DNA of 51,843 nucleotides from Clostridia bacterium (GTDB lineage Bacteria > Bacillota_A > Clostridia > Christensenellales > Aristaeellaceae): assembly GCA_017397695.1 (NCBI GenBank), contig JAFQIF010000025.1:1-51843 (forward strand), in the 5' to 3' direction. A model generated the notes under the pieces. The model saw only the letters and a list, made by a program, of their open reading frames with translations. It was not told where the DNA came from and did not search any database. Positions 24,519-31,979 of this stretch are shown here, piece by piece. Numbering within the stretch: position 1 is the stretch's first letter; the number at the start of each line of letters is the position of its first letter. The position numbers and the translations under genes were made by a program.

Positions 24519-26183
24519 TCACTTGCCGATGGTCAGCTGCACGTCCACCTTGCTCTCGGCGCTCTTGACGATCGCGGCGAGAATATCGCCGTGGCTATCG
24601 CGCAGGGACATGGTAGCGGCGGAGGTGACGTCGGCGAGCATGGCCTTCTCCTCGTCGGAGAGAGCGTCATACTTGGCAGCGTCCTTCTCGTTGCCGGCCT
24701 GCATCGGGCGGCCGTTGTTGTCAGAGCAGTAGGCGGCGAACCAGGCTTCAACCTCTTCGGCGGTCATGCCGACAAAGGTCTCCTGGAACTTGTCCATCTG
24801 CTGTGCCCAGTAGCCGGTGCCCATCACGTAGCCTTCGCCGCGCTCGCGCTTGGTCTGCCAGGAAGCAACCTCGGCCATGAAGGCCTCTTCGGTGTCTTCG
24901 GTCTTGCCGTCGACAACGGCGTCATGATCGCTGTCCAGGTTGTAGCCGCCCTGGCCCGGGAAGCCGGAGAAGTGCGGCATGGTGGAACCGTCGTAGTTCG
25001 GGGTCGCAACCTCGAGCTGATCGGCGTGCATGGCGACGATCTTGCCCTCGGCGTCAAAGAGGGTGGCGACGTACACGTCGTTGAAGCTCCAGACCTGGGT
25101 GCCCTGATCGTCGGAACCCGGGCCCTTACGGCCGGTGTTCACAACGCCCAGACCCATCGCGGCAGCGGATTCAACGTTCAGCGGCACGTGGTTTGCGTAG
25201 GCCTTCTCCAGGGCGGCGATGATGTTGCCGTGGCTGTCGTTCAGGGACATGGTGGCGGCGGAGGTAACGTCGGCGAGCATGGCCTTCTCTTCGTCGGAGA
25301 GGGCGTCATACTTGGCGGCGTCCTTCTCGTTGCCGGCCTGCATCGGGCGGCCGTTGCTGTCGGAGCAGTAGGCGGCGAACCAGTCCTTCACCTCTTCCAC
25401 GGTCTTGCCCGCGAAGACGGTCTGGAACTTGTCCATCTGCTGTGCCCAGTAGCCGGTGCCCATCACGTAGCCTTCGCCGCGCTCGCGCTTGGTCTGCCAG
25501 GAGGCGACTTCGGCCATGAAGTTCTCTTCGGTGTCCTCAGTCTTGCCGTCGACAACGGCGTCATGATCGCTGTCCAGGTTGTAGCCGCCCTGGCCCGGGA
25601 AACCGGAGAGATGCGGCATGGTGGAACCGTCGTAGTTCGGGGTCGCGATCTCGAGCTGATCGACATTGGAAAGCAGGATGCGGCCCTCGCCGTCGAAGAC
25701 GACAGCGGCGATCACCTGGTTGAAGCTCCAGACCTGGGTGCCCTGGTCGTCAGAGCCCGGACCCTTGCGGCCGGTGCTGGCCACGCCCAGGCCGATGTAG
25801 GCCTCGGCAGCCTCGGCGCTCTGGGCCTTCACTTCAACCGGAGCCGGCGCTTCGTACGGATTGGCGACCGGATCGAGCGCGTTCTTCACGGCAGCGATAA
25901 TCGCGTTGGAGGTCACAGTCGCAGAGGCGACGGCGTCCACGTCGGCAGAGTTTGCCGCAGCGATCTTGGCCGGCAGCTCGTCGATGGCCCTGGTGCCGAT
26001 ATTCGGGGTCTCGCTGTGGCTGTCCACGGTTACGTTGACGATCTTGTCGCCGTCGGTTTCGACGGTGACAGTCAGCTCGCCGCCAAAGCCCTTCGCAATG
26101 CCGGTGAGGGCGTCGGCCTGCGCAAACGCAGCAATGCTCAGCAGCATCACGGCGATGAGCGCGATGGAGAGAATCTTCTTCAT
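24519..26183 (-). CDS. Secreted FMN-binding-domain protein with two 213-residue tandem repeats
   Basis: 554 residues. A Sec signal (1-23, cut after AQA or ADA) with no lipobox cysteine. Residues 25-103 form an FMN-binding domain ending in DAVASATVTSNAIIAAV, like the D-x-x-S-G-A-T motif whose threonine ApbE flavinylates in RnfG/NqrC/PplA-type proteins. Two repeats follow (about 131-343 and 344-541), almost identical (shared GRKGPGSDDQGTQVWSFN, GFPGQGGYNLDSDHDAVV, GEGYVMGTGYWAQQMDKF). Each ends DVTSAATMSL..SHG.I.AA, a second form of the same motif. Three flavins per chain and a part in extracellular electron transfer or fumarate-reductase-like respiration are inferred. No ApbE or membrane partner is in this window. 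Start chosen by GGAG before MKKILS. Confidence 0.82.
   Translation of the reverse strand: MKKILSIALIAVMLLSIAAFAQADALTGIAKGFGGELTVTVETDGDKIVNVTVDSHSETPNIGTRAIDELPAKIAAANSADVDAVASATVTSNAIIAAVKNALDPVANPYEAPAPVEVKAQSAEAAEAYIGLGVASTGRKGPGSDDQGTQVWSFNQVIAAVVFDGEGRILLSNVDQLEIATPNYDGSTMPHLSGFPGQGGYNLDSDHDAVVDGKTEDTEENFMAEVASWQTKRERGEGYVMGTGYWAQQMDKFQTVFAGKTVEEVKDWFAAYCSDSNGRPMQAGNEKDAAKYDALSDEEKAMLADVTSAATMSLNDSHGNIIAALEKAYANHVPLNVESAAAMGLGVVNTGRKGPGSDDQGTQVWSFNDVYVATLFDAEGKIVAMHADQLEVATPNYDGSTMPHFSGFPGQGGYNLDSDHDAVVDGKTEDTEEAFMAEVASWQTKRERGEGYVMGTGYWAQQMDKFQETFVGMTAEEVEAWFAAYCSDNNGRPMQAGNEKDAAKYDALSDEEKAMLADVTSAATMSLRDSHGDILAAIVKSAESKVDVQLTIGK
24570..25154 (-). repeat. Intragenic repeat unit 2
   Basis: Codons 344 to about 538 of the FMN-binding protein, the second copy of the 213-residue unit, without the last linker residues. 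Confidence 0.85.
25155..25793 (-). repeat. Intragenic repeat unit 1 (639 bp)
   Basis: Codons 131-343 of the FMN-binding protein; mirrored with few differences by the unit at 24570-25154. Long identical DNA stretches, including third codon positions, show a recent duplication or ongoing gene conversion. Confidence 0.85.
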
Positions 26184-26208
26184 GTGGTTTTCTCCTTCAT
26201 CTTGGTTC

Positions 26209-26339
26209 AGGCTTGCGGCTTCCGGCGGTTCGGAAGCCTGTATACCTGTGTACAGGATATCGGGCGTCTGTGGCAAAAGTGTGGCTTTTGACATATTCCA
26301 ACCGGTTTGTAAGGAATACACTTTACAGGTATATACAAG
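26209..26339 (-). promoter_or_regulatory. Putative operator region of the FMN-binding protein gene
   Basis: The 190-base upstream stretch contains an inverted repeat CCTGTA-n8-TACAGG (26236-26255) and a related element CTTTACAGGTATATACAAG (26321-26339), both built on ACAGGTATA, plus a hairpin GGCTTCCG/CGGAAGCC. They look like paired sites for one regulator. No strong promoter could be fixed. Confidence 0.45.
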
Positions 26340-26367
26340 AAAAAATCACAGCCGAAGCGGCTGTGAT
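26340..26367 (-). terminator. guaD terminator
   Basis: Minus strand ATCACAGCCG-ctt-CGGCTGTGAT followed by TTTTTC, seven bases after the stop codon. Confidence 0.9.
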
Positions 26368-26373
26368 CGCATG

Positions 26374-27645
26374 TCATAGAACCTTGTGTCCGTCCACATA
26401 TTTATCGGTGATCTTTGCGCCGCCCAGATAGGCGCAGCGCTCGATGCGTTCCTGCGGGGAGAAGCTGCGATGGTTTCTGTTCGCGCTGTCGTCGATGACG
26501 GCGGCGTCAAAGGCATAGCCTTTTTCAAACAGGCCAACCCGGCCAAAGAACCTGCCGCCGCCGGCCGTGGCCATGTACAGCATCTCGGGGATGGTGAGCG
26601 GCTTCTGCGTCTGATCGACGTAGCGCCAGCGCAGTTTGCTCGCCTGCACGGCGGCCGCCATTACCGCGAAGAGATCGAGCGTGTGGCCGCCGGCAACGTC
26701 GCTGCCCAGGCCGATTTCATAGCCGCTACGCAGATAACGAGCGGCGGGCGCAATGCCGGCAATCACGTTTTCGTTGCTGGTGGGGCAGTGGGCGATGAAG
26801 ACATGTCCGTCCTTTATCATCCTGTCTTCTTCTTCGGGACAGTAGATGCAGTGCGCCATGATGGTTCTGCATTCGCCGCCGAATAAACCGTATCGGGCGT
26901 ATGTGTCCGCATAGTTTTTCGCATCCGGGCAGAGCGACTTGACCCACTCAATTTCGGAGAGGTTTTCGGACAGATGGCTTTGCATGCCTACGCCGTATTC
27001 CCGGGAGAGCGAACCAATCTTCTCCATGTACGCGTCGGTTACGCTGGGCGTGAAGCGCGGGGTGAGGATGGGATGCACGCGCGCAAAATTCGCAGCCCTG
27101 CATGTATCCAGCCAGCGCCTGGTTTCCGATTCTCCGTGCTCCGGCGTGCCTTCGCTGTAGTAGGCAGGGCAGTTGCGATCCATATTCAGCTTGCCGACAT
27201 ATGCACCCAGGCCTGACTGATCCAGCTGGCGCATCAGCTCCAGCGTCGCGTCGGTATGGATGGTGGCGAAGATCGCTGCGCGGGTTGTAGCCGTATGCAG
27301 CAGATCGCGGACGAACACTTCGTAATACGCCTTGGCATGCGCCGGATCGGCATATCGGGCTTCTTCCGGATAGGTGTAATTGTCCAGCCATTCCAGCAGC
27401 TCCAGATCCATCGCCGTGCCGCAGTAGCTGTACTGCGGGGCATGCAGATGCAGATCGCTCATGCCGGGGATGATCAGCTTTCCCGTGAAATCCCGCACGC
27501 CGATCCCGACAAAGCATGCGGGCAGTTCACGGTAGAATCCTTCGACCACGCCGCCTTCGCATACAAGAAACCCGTCCCGGCAGCGTATCTCCCCGGACAC
27601 AGGCGTGTCAATAAACAGCCCCTTCAGTGCAAACGTATTGTTCAT
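26374..27645 (-). CDS. guaD: Guanine deaminase-like amidohydrolase
   Basis: Hydrolyses guanine to xanthine and ammonia in purine salvage. 423 residues, amidohydrolase barrel with Zn ligands: IIPGMSDLHLHAPQYSY (H-x-H, and the Q-Y after it is typical of guanine deaminases), QSHLSEN, MAHCIYC, and GLGSDVAGGHTLDLF with the catalytic aspartate. IAHCPTSNENV is also typical. The start MNNTFAL has GAGGAA seven bases before; the frame extends upstream into a hairpin and is not used. It stands downstream of the F420-ligase-like gene with a repeat and a GC-rich hairpin between. Confidence 0.9.
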   Translation of the reverse strand: MNNTFALKGLFIDTPVSGEIRCRDGFLVCEGGVVEGFYRELPACFVGIGVRDFTGKLIIPGMSDLHLHAPQYSYCGTAMDLELLEWLDNYTYPEEARYADPAHAKAYYEVFVRDLLHTATTRAAIFATIHTDATLELMRQLDQSGLGAYVGKLNMDRNCPAYYSEGTPEHGESETRRWLDTCRAANFARVHPILTPRFTPSVTDAYMEKIGSLSREYGVGMQSHLSENLSEIEWVKSLCPDAKNYADTYARYGLFGGECRTIMAHCIYCPEEEDRMIKDGHVFIAHCPTSNENVIAGIAPAARYLRSGYEIGLGSDVAGGHTLDLFAVMAAAVQASKLRWRYVDQTQKPLTIPEMLYMATAGGGRFFGRVGLFEKGYAFDAAVIDDSANRNHRSFSPQERIERCAYLGGAKITDKYVDGHKVL

Positions 27646-27667
27646 AAAACATTCCTCATCATGTGAA

Positions 27668-27690
27668 ACGGGCGGCCATAGGCCGCCCGT
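27668..27690 (-). terminator. GC-rich hairpin between the F420-ligase-like gene and guaD
   Basis: Minus strand ACGGGCGGCC-tat-GGCCGCCCGT followed by TTCAC. The T tail is too short for a sure terminator; it may be a pause, stability or leaky termination element. Confidence 0.45.
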
Positions 27691-27703
27691 ATGCATAGCT
27701 TCA

Positions 27704-27790
27704 ATCGAGTGCGCGAAGCGAAATAGGGGTCTGGTGACGATGTCCCCAGGCAGGTCGGAAGGCAGCCCGGCGTTTCTCCTAACGCTTCCC
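27704..27790 (+). repeat. Dispersed repeat copy R6
   Basis: gtgcgcgaagcgaaataggggtc-type start, GGTGAC-gat-GTCCCC, and GGAAGGCAGCCC. A divergent copy whose second hairpin is weakened. Lies between two minus-strand genes. Confidence 0.7.
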
Positions 27791-27794
27791 CTCT

Positions 27795-28538
27795 TTAGTC
27801 CTTGAGCGGTCTGATCAGGATGAACGGCGTGAGTTCATCGCCCTGGCCGGAGGGGTTGTCCTTCATGGCATCCTGGATCTGCTCGTCGGTGAGCGGGAAC
27901 TTCGTGCCCTTGCCCAGCTGGTTCTGGTCAAAGTCGTTGGCGTCCATCACGACGACCGGCACGCCAGTCGCCTCGTAGAGCGCATCGCACAGCGCGACGG
28001 GATTCGTCGGATTGAGCACGCCCATGGTGTGATACTGCTCGAAGGAAGAATCCGGATAGAAGCCGTCGATACCGGCAACGTCGTGGCCGCAGATCTTGTA
28101 GAACAGGCCGCGGATGCCGAACGGACGAGTCACAGCGGAAACAGCGGCGGCAAAGAGCACGCGCGGCAGGCCGCACAGCTCGATGGTCAGCTGCATCTTG
28201 TAGGGCTGATGCATGCCGATGCCGGTGGAATTGTGACCGGCGAACGGCGCGAGCATGCGCGCCCAGAAGCCCGGGTGGGTATCCTCGAGTGTACGCACAG
28301 CGCCGGTGCACATGCCCATCACCTTCGCGGTAAAGGAGAGGCAGTCGCCCTCCTTAAACAGCGGCAGCACATAGCGGCGAACCAGCTCGGCCTGATCCTC
28401 GTTGGGTTGCACAAAGTGGGTCTGAATGGCGTAGCGCTGGTAGCGGCGACCGTCTTTGCCGGTCAGGATGCCGCGATCATAATAGACCACGCCGCTCTCT
28501 TCGCGGCGCGCGGATTCGATATTCTTAGAAGCGCCCAT
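27795..28538 (-). CDS. Coenzyme F420 gamma-glutamyl ligase-family protein
   Basis: 247 residues resembling the CofE/F420-0:gamma-glutamyl ligase superfamily, which adds glutamate to F420-0. Seen: an N-terminal strand region YQRYAIQTHFV, GDCLSFTAKVMGM (the family's start-of-domain motif around the metal site), GIDGFYPDSSFEQYHTMGVLNPTNPV, and VVVMDANDFDQNQLG. Such proteins occur in many gut Clostridia with no F420 pathway, so the real substrate is open. No other F420 genes are here. ATG at 28538 has AAGGAGG five bases before it and is preferred to the in-frame ATG at 28577 and GTG at 28586. Confidence 0.8.
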   Translation of the reverse strand: MGASKNIESARREESGVVYYDRGILTGKDGRRYQRYAIQTHFVQPNEDQAELVRRYVLPLFKEGDCLSFTAKVMGMCTGAVRTLEDTHPGFWARMLAPFAGHNSTGIGMHQPYKMQLTIELCGLPRVLFAAAVSAVTRPFGIRGLFYKICGHDVAGIDGFYPDSSFEQYHTMGVLNPTNPVALCDALYEATGVPVVVMDANDFDQNQLGKGTKFPLTDEQIQDAMKDNPSGQGDELTPFILIRPLKD

Positions 28539-28642
28539 GTCTTCCTCCTTGGTCTCGTGAGGCCTTTGTTCGTTCATCAAAATCACCTGCGCTTTTTCAG
28601 CGTAGGATACCCGATCCTGTTGGATTTATCAGCATTGTCTTA

Positions 28643-28671
28643 TTGTACATGATGGAAAGGGGAATGTCAAT
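28643..28671 (-). promoter_or_regulatory. Promoter of the F420-ligase-like gene
   Basis: Minus strand TTGACA (28666-28671), 17-base spacer, TACAAT (28643-28648). Divergent from the serS promoter 49 bases away. Confidence 0.82.
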
Positions 28672-28719
28672 TTTTCCCGCAAAAGCACGGTGCTTTTTCT
28701 GGAAAAAAGAAAACTGCTG

Positions 28720-28748
28720 TTGCAAAAAGGCGGCGCTTGGGCTATAAT
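28720..28748 (+). promoter_or_regulatory. serS promoter
   Basis: TTGCAA (28720-28725), 17-base spacer, TATAAT (28743-28748). Confidence 0.85.
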
Positions 28749-28754
28749 AGGCGT

Positions 28755-29045
28755 ACATATCGCGCTCCTGTCATTGGGAGCAGAAAGAGAATACGCTGCG
28801 CGCGGGGGAAGAGAACTGCCGGTTGGTGCGAGGCAGGGCTGGCGGCAGCTGATCCGCTCTTTCCATGCGGCGGGCGATGAGTCCGCGGGGCAGCGCCCCT
28901 TACAGCGCAGAGAGCGGCCGCGCTTTGGTGCGGCAATTTGGGTGGCAACGCGGAGCTTTTCGTCCCATACGGATGAGGGCTCCTTTTGTATTATCACTTT
29001 GTATATGAAACGGCCATGCGCCGAAACAGAAAGGAAGATTTGACC
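28755..29045 (+). promoter_or_regulatory. T-box leader of serS
   Basis: Stem I with AGAGA (about 28808) and distal-loop GGTTGGTGCGA, then the T-box core GGGTGGCAACGCGG (28940-28953), where the usual UACC is CAAC, and a terminator at 28952-28988. The exact specifier codon was not fixed. Confidence 0.9.
28952..28988 (+). terminator. T-box-controlled terminator before serS
   Basis: GGAGC/GCTCC outer stem with CGTCC/GGATG inner pairs, then TTTTGT. Confidence 0.82.
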
Positions 29046-30341
29046 ATGCTGGACATCAATATGCTTCGCAAGACGCCGGACGTCGTGCGCGAGAATATGA
29101 AGAAGAAGTTCCAGGACGCCAAGCTCTATCTCGTCGACGAGGTCATCGAACTGGACCGCAAGAACCGTGAGGCCATGCAGCAGGCTGACGCCCTGCGCAA
29201 TCAGCGCAAGGTGCTCTCCAAGCAGATCGGCGGACTGATGAAGCAGGGCAAGAAGGACGAGGCCGAAGCCACCAAGGCGCAGGTTGCTGCCATTGCCGAC
29301 GAGCTGGCCAGGCTCGAGGTGCTCGAGGAGCAGTATGCCGAGGAGATCAAGACCCGCATGCAGGTGATCCCGCAGATCATCGATGAGAGCGTGCCGATCG
29401 GCAAGGACGACAGCGAGAACGTGGAGATCGAGCGCTACGGCGAGCCGGTCGTGCCGGATTTTGAGATTCCGTATCACGTCGAGATCATGGAAAAGCTCGC
29501 GGGCATCGACATTGAGTCCGCCCGCAAGACCTCCGGCAACGGCTTCTACTACCTGGTTGGCGACGTCGCCCGCCTGCACAGCGCGTGCCTTTCCTATGCG
29601 CGCGACTTTATGATCGATCGTGGCTTCACCTACTGCATCCCGCCGTACATGATCCGTTCCAACGTCGTCACCGGCGTCATGTCCTTTGCCGAGATGGAGA
29701 ATATGATGTACAAGATCGAGGGCGAGGATCTGTACCTGATCGGTACCTCCGAGCATTCCATGATCGGCAAGTTCATCGATACCATTCTCTCCGAGGATCA
29801 GCTGCCGCAGACCCTGACCAGCTATTCTCCCTGCTTCCGCAAGGAGGTTGGTGCGCACGGCATCGAGGAGCGCGGCGTCTATCGTATCCATCAGTTCGAA
29901 AAGCAGGAAATGATCGTCGTGTGCAAGCCGGAGGATTCCATGCACTGGTACAACCAGCTCTGGCAGAATACCGTCGATTTCTTCCGCAGCCTGGACATTC
30001 CGGTGCGCACCCTGGAGTGCTGCTCCGGCGATTTGGCTGACCTGAAGGTGAAGTCCTGCGACGTCGAGGCCTGGAGCCCGCGCCAGAAGAAGTACTTCGA
30101 GGTCGGTTCCTGCTCCACGCTGGGCGATGCGCAGGCCCGCCGCCTCGGCATCCGCGTTAAGGGCGATGACGGCCGCAAGTACTTTGCCCATACCCTCAAC
30201 AACACCTGCGTTGCGCCGCCGCGCATGCTGATCGCGTTCCTGGAGAACAACCTGAACGCCGACGGCTCCGTGCGCATTCCGGAGGCCCTGCGTCCGTACA
30301 TGGGCTTCAAGGACGTCATCAAGCCGGTGGAAAAGAAGTAA
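29046..30341 (+). CDS. serS: Seryl-tRNA synthetase
   Basis: Class II synthetase charging tRNA-Ser (and tRNA-Sec where present). 431 residues. The N-terminal long coiled-coil arm that grips the tRNA variable arm is at about residues 30-100 (lysine/glutamate-rich). Catalytic core: motif 1 PPYMIRSNVVTG region, ISTSEH-like IGTSEHSMIG, motif 2 SPCFRKEVGAHG..GVYRIHQFEKQE, motif 3 PPRMLIAFLENN. Start with AGGAAG eight bases upstream; an in-frame upstream ATG in the leader is not used. T-box control indicates response to uncharged tRNA-Ser. Single gene with terminator. Confidence 0.97.
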   Translation: MLDINMLRKTPDVVRENMKKKFQDAKLYLVDEVIELDRKNREAMQQADALRNQRKVLSKQIGGLMKQGKKDEAEATKAQVAAIADELARLEVLEEQYAEEIKTRMQVIPQIIDESVPIGKDDSENVEIERYGEPVVPDFEIPYHVEIMEKLAGIDIESARKTSGNGFYYLVGDVARLHSACLSYARDFMIDRGFTYCIPPYMIRSNVVTGVMSFAEMENMMYKIEGEDLYLIGTSEHSMIGKFIDTILSEDQLPQTLTSYSPCFRKEVGAHGIEERGVYRIHQFEKQEMIVVCKPEDSMHWYNQLWQNTVDFFRSLDIPVRTLECCSGDLADLKVKSCDVEAWSPRQKKYFEVGSCSTLGDAQARRLGIRVKGDDGRKYFAHTLNNTCVAPPRMLIAFLENNLNADGSVRIPEALRPYMGFKDVIKPVEKK

Positions 30342-30384
30342 TCTTCGGCAAATGAGGCCGAGCGTTTGAAATGAACAAACCACA

Positions 30385-30414
30385 GAGGTCTCCTGCCAAA
30401 AGCGGGAGACCTTT
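30385..30414 (+). terminator. serS terminator
   Basis: AGGTCTCC-tgccaaaagc-GGGAGACCT followed by TTGCT; 44 bases after the stop. T tail short. Confidence 0.75.
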
Positions 30415-30438
30415 GCTGATATGCAGGAGGAAACGAAT

Positions 30439-31344
30439 ATGATTATCTGCGATACGCACTGCGACACACTGTACATGCGCGCGCTGCAGCCGAATGAAAC
30501 ACCCTGCGTGACCATGGATAACATGGTCAGGGGCGGCATGAACCTGCAGACCTGCACGCTCTTTGCCGGCAGCAAGGGCATGAGCGATCATCCGCATGAC
30601 AAGGCGCTGGCCGAGTATGCGGCCTTTGAGCGCCTGGCTGAAACCGAGGACTGGCAGAAGGTGAATTCTCCGCTGGAGGCGGAGGCGGGCAAGGTGAAGA
30701 TTCTTTTGTCCGTGGAGGGCGGAGAGATCTTTGAGGGCAGCGTGGAGCGTGTGCATGAGTTCCACGAGCGCGGCATCCGTATGGCGGCCCTGACCTGGAA
30801 CAACGAAAACGAGATCGCCTATCCTGCCAAGGGCGGTACAAAGGACGGCATCAAGCCCCAAGGATGGGAAATTCTGAAAGCGATGGCGAGCCTGAAGATG
30901 GCGGCGGATACCAGCCATCTTAATGAAGCAGGTTTTTGGGATCTGATTGACAAGCACAGCCAGCCGCCGATGGCCTCCCATTCCTGTGCGGCAAAGCTCT
31001 GCCCGCACTTCCGCAATCTGACGGATGATCAGATTCGCGCGATGGCAAAGCGCGGCGGATGGATCGGCGTGAACTTCTATCCGCGCTTTCTTAGCGCGGA
31101 CGGCAAGGCGGGCGTGAAGGATATCGTTGAGCATATTGACCATATGTGTCAGCTGGGTGCGGAAAACCATGTGGGTTTCGGCAGCGACTTTGACGGTATC
31201 GAGTATACGCCCTACGACTGCACGAGCCCGGCGGATATTCCTGCGATTCTCGATGGGCTGCGGGCGCGCGGCTACAGCGAAGCGGCAATTGAAAACATTG
31301 CCGGTCTCAATTTCCTGAATTACTACCGCCGCCTCGGCTGGTAA
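30439..31344 (+). CDS. Membrane dipeptidase (peptidase M19)
   Basis: Zn dipeptidase of the renal dipeptidase family, here cytoplasmic (no signal). 301 residues. Metal ligands: DTHCD (H7, D9), the bridging glutamate in SVEGGEIFEG, HSCAAKLCPHFRNLTDD (two histidines), and FGSDFDGIEYTP. ATG is preceded by GCAGGAGG; the ORF start 18 bases upstream overlaps that site. Single gene downstream of serS behind a weak terminator, so some read-through from serS is possible. Confidence 0.93.
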   Translation: MIICDTHCDTLYMRALQPNETPCVTMDNMVRGGMNLQTCTLFAGSKGMSDHPHDKALAEYAAFERLAETEDWQKVNSPLEAEAGKVKILLSVEGGEIFEGSVERVHEFHERGIRMAALTWNNENEIAYPAKGGTKDGIKPQGWEILKAMASLKMAADTSHLNEAGFWDLIDKHSQPPMASHSCAAKLCPHFRNLTDDQIRAMAKRGGWIGVNFYPRFLSADGKAGVKDIVEHIDHMCQLGAENHVGFGSDFDGIEYTPYDCTSPADIPAILDGLRARGYSEAAIENIAGLNFLNYYRRLGW

Positions 31345-31433
31345 GCAGCCGGTCGCCGCATTCTTTTCCGACGGGCACGGCGGCAGAAAAGAATCGTGCT
31401 CGCTGTGAGAAGCCTGCATGAATGGACAGAAAA

Positions 31434-31472
31434 GGCCGCATGCCGGAGTATCCGGCATGCGGCCTGCTTTTG
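31434..31472. terminator. Bidirectional terminator, dipeptidase / XRE gene
   Basis: Perfect 14-base stem GGCCGCATGCCGGA-gta-TCCGGCATGCGGCC with T-rich tails on both strands. A second hairpin ATTCTTTTC/GAAAAGAAT lies at 31361-31393. Confidence 0.85.
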
Positions 31473-31477
31473 TATGC

Positions 31478-31849
31478 TCAGTTGTTTTCGGGCAGCTTCT
31501 CGCTTGCGGCGACAGCCTGACAGAGTGTGCGCATCAGCTTGCGCGCGCGCGGAGAACATCCGCTGGCCATTTTGGCGACGGCCTTGCCCAGCGCTTGTGC
31601 GCTGTCATCCGGCTTGCTGGCAAAGTCCTCTTCCACCACGCAGCCATTGAGCAGCGAGGAAAGCGGCACGCGCAGCGTCTGCGCAATCTGCGCAATCTGC
31701 TCCAGGGAGGCGGGACGCTCGCCGCGCTCCAGACGGCCAAAATGCAGCTGAGACATCTTCAGCATTTCAGCAATCTGCTCCTGCGTGAGGCCGGCTTCCC
31801 GGCGCACAGCGCGGATATTCTGCCCGATTGTCTTGTAAGAAACGAGCAT
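31478..31849 (-). CDS. XRE-family transcription regulator
   Basis: 123 residues. Helix-turn-helix at 8-62 (IGQNIRAVRREAGLTQEQIAEML, RLERGERPASLEQIAQIAQTL); the rest is a helical tail with no known sensor. GGAGGGG eight bases before ATG. A near-perfect palindrome, ATATCAT-c-ATGATAT, stands 26 bases upstream, and an almost identical site overlaps the -10 box of the SPFH operon at 48724. The protein is thus a candidate repressor of itself and of that operon (inference). Confidence 0.9.
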   Translation of the reverse strand: MLVSYKTIGQNIRAVRREAGLTQEQIAEMLKMSQLHFGRLERGERPASLEQIAQIAQTLRVPLSSLLNGCVVEEDFASKPDDSAQALGKAVAKMASGCSPRARKLMRTLCQAVAASEKLPENN

Positions 31850-31874
31850 TGTAATCCCCTCCGCAACTTCCAGA

Positions 31875-31917
31875 ATATCATCATGATATCCCGAATCTGC
31901 GGAAAATTACATGTCAA
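31875..31917 (-). promoter_or_regulatory. XRE gene control region with palindromic operator
   Basis: Palindrome ATATCATCATGATAT at 31875-31889; TTGACA at 31912-31917 on the minus strand with no clear -10 box at normal spacing, since the palindrome occupies that area. The rest of 31850-31979 is A/T-rich with no gene. Confidence 0.65.
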
Positions 31918-31979
31918 AAAAAGATGTATATATCGAATTTGGATTTTAGTGGAGAAATAAACATCGGAATGGAAATCCG

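Noticed and set aside
24492..26291. 599-residue plus-strand reading frame
   Set aside because: Antisense shadow of the repetitive flavoprotein gene; it only looks repetitive because its partner is.
28629..30581. 650-residue minus-strand reading frame over serS
   Set aside because: Antisense to serS and its T-box leader; no domain or start signal.
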